Origin: Bacteroidales bacterium
GTDB taxonomy: Bacteria > Bacteroidota > Bacteroidia > Bacteroidales > UBA12077
NCBI GenBank assembly: GCA_003446015.1
Contig: DMBU01000015.1
Span: 1 to 5,152, forward strand
DNA: 5,152 bases
Direction: 5' to 3'
Program-made: the position numbers and the translations under genes
The notes under the pieces: generated by a model
What the model saw: only the letters and a program-made list of their open reading frames with translations
Databases searched by the model: none
What the model was told of the DNA's origin: nothing
Shown: positions 5,138 to 5,152 of the stretch, one piece after another
Layout: every line of letters begins with the position of its first letter
Position numbering within the stretch: the first letter of the stretch is position 1

Positions 5138-5152
5138 TTATAACGGTTCAGC
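5138..5152. repeat. Palindromic element B3, cut by the window end
   Basis: TTATAACGGTTCAGC matches the start of B2 (CTATAACGGTTCAGC) at 14 of 15 positions, including the GGTTC bulge. It follows repeat A copy 2 at nearly the same distance at which B1 follows copy 1. The remaining part lies outside the window. Confidence 0.55.

Noticed and set aside
1..5152. tRNA, rRNA or a transposase gene
   Set aside because: No cloverleaf with a T-loop motif, no rRNA-like conserved stretch and no DDE or HUH transposase motif was seen on either strand.

Overview
The window looks like accessory DNA from a Bacteroidota (Flavobacteriia/Cytophagia-like) genome. The signs are very AT-rich genes, no Shine-Dalgarno sequence before the starts, a TATATTTG box matching the Bacteroidota -7 promoter consensus TAnnTTTG, and a secreted protein with the typical phylum signal-peptide ending '...AFSQ'.

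Layout, left to right. (1) Positions 1-166 hold the possible tail of an upstream gene, readable only with a -1 frame change. (2) Positions 311-2203 hold a tight two-gene plus-strand operon: an RloA-type AAA ATPase (COG1106/AAA15-like) followed 3 nt later by an RloB-family protein. ATPase-RloB pairs are associated with phage defence (RloA/RloB near type I restriction loci, and AbiL-type systems). (3) Positions 2241-2534 hold a structured non-coding repeat ('A'), which abuts (4) a long imperfect palindrome of 135 bp ('B1', 2535-2669). (5) Positions 2664-3530 hold a minus-strand gene for a DUF4259-like cytosolic protein; its stop codon lies inside the terminal core of B1. (6) A second palindrome, B2, lies at 3591-3724. 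(7) Positions 3725-3871 hold nested inverted repeats but no gene. (8) Positions 3872-4780 hold a minus-strand gene for a secreted protein that may be a beta-propeller. (9) A second copy of repeat A lies at 4848-5137, followed by (10) the first 15 nt of a third B element, cut by the window end.

The most interesting signal is architectural. Unrelated cargo (a defence operon, a DUF4259-like gene, a secreted protein gene) is separated by GC-richer folded repeats with inverted TATAAC/GTTATA ends, internal bulges and a nearly constant length of 134-135 bp. This resembles an integron gene-cassette array with attC-like sites, although the core sequence is not the classical RYYYAAC/GTTRRRY and no integrase is in the window. 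Repeat A is a second family, with a GAA-triloop hairpin, a hairpin whose stem sequence differs between copies while pairing is kept, a 14-nt invariant block, and TGTCA-headed units spaced about 35 nt apart. In two of the three junctions A precedes B at nearly the same distance. The cassette interpretation is inference; the repeats, hairpins and spacings are read directly from the sequence.

Only RloA and RloB show evidence of working together. The other two genes appear to be independent cargo.
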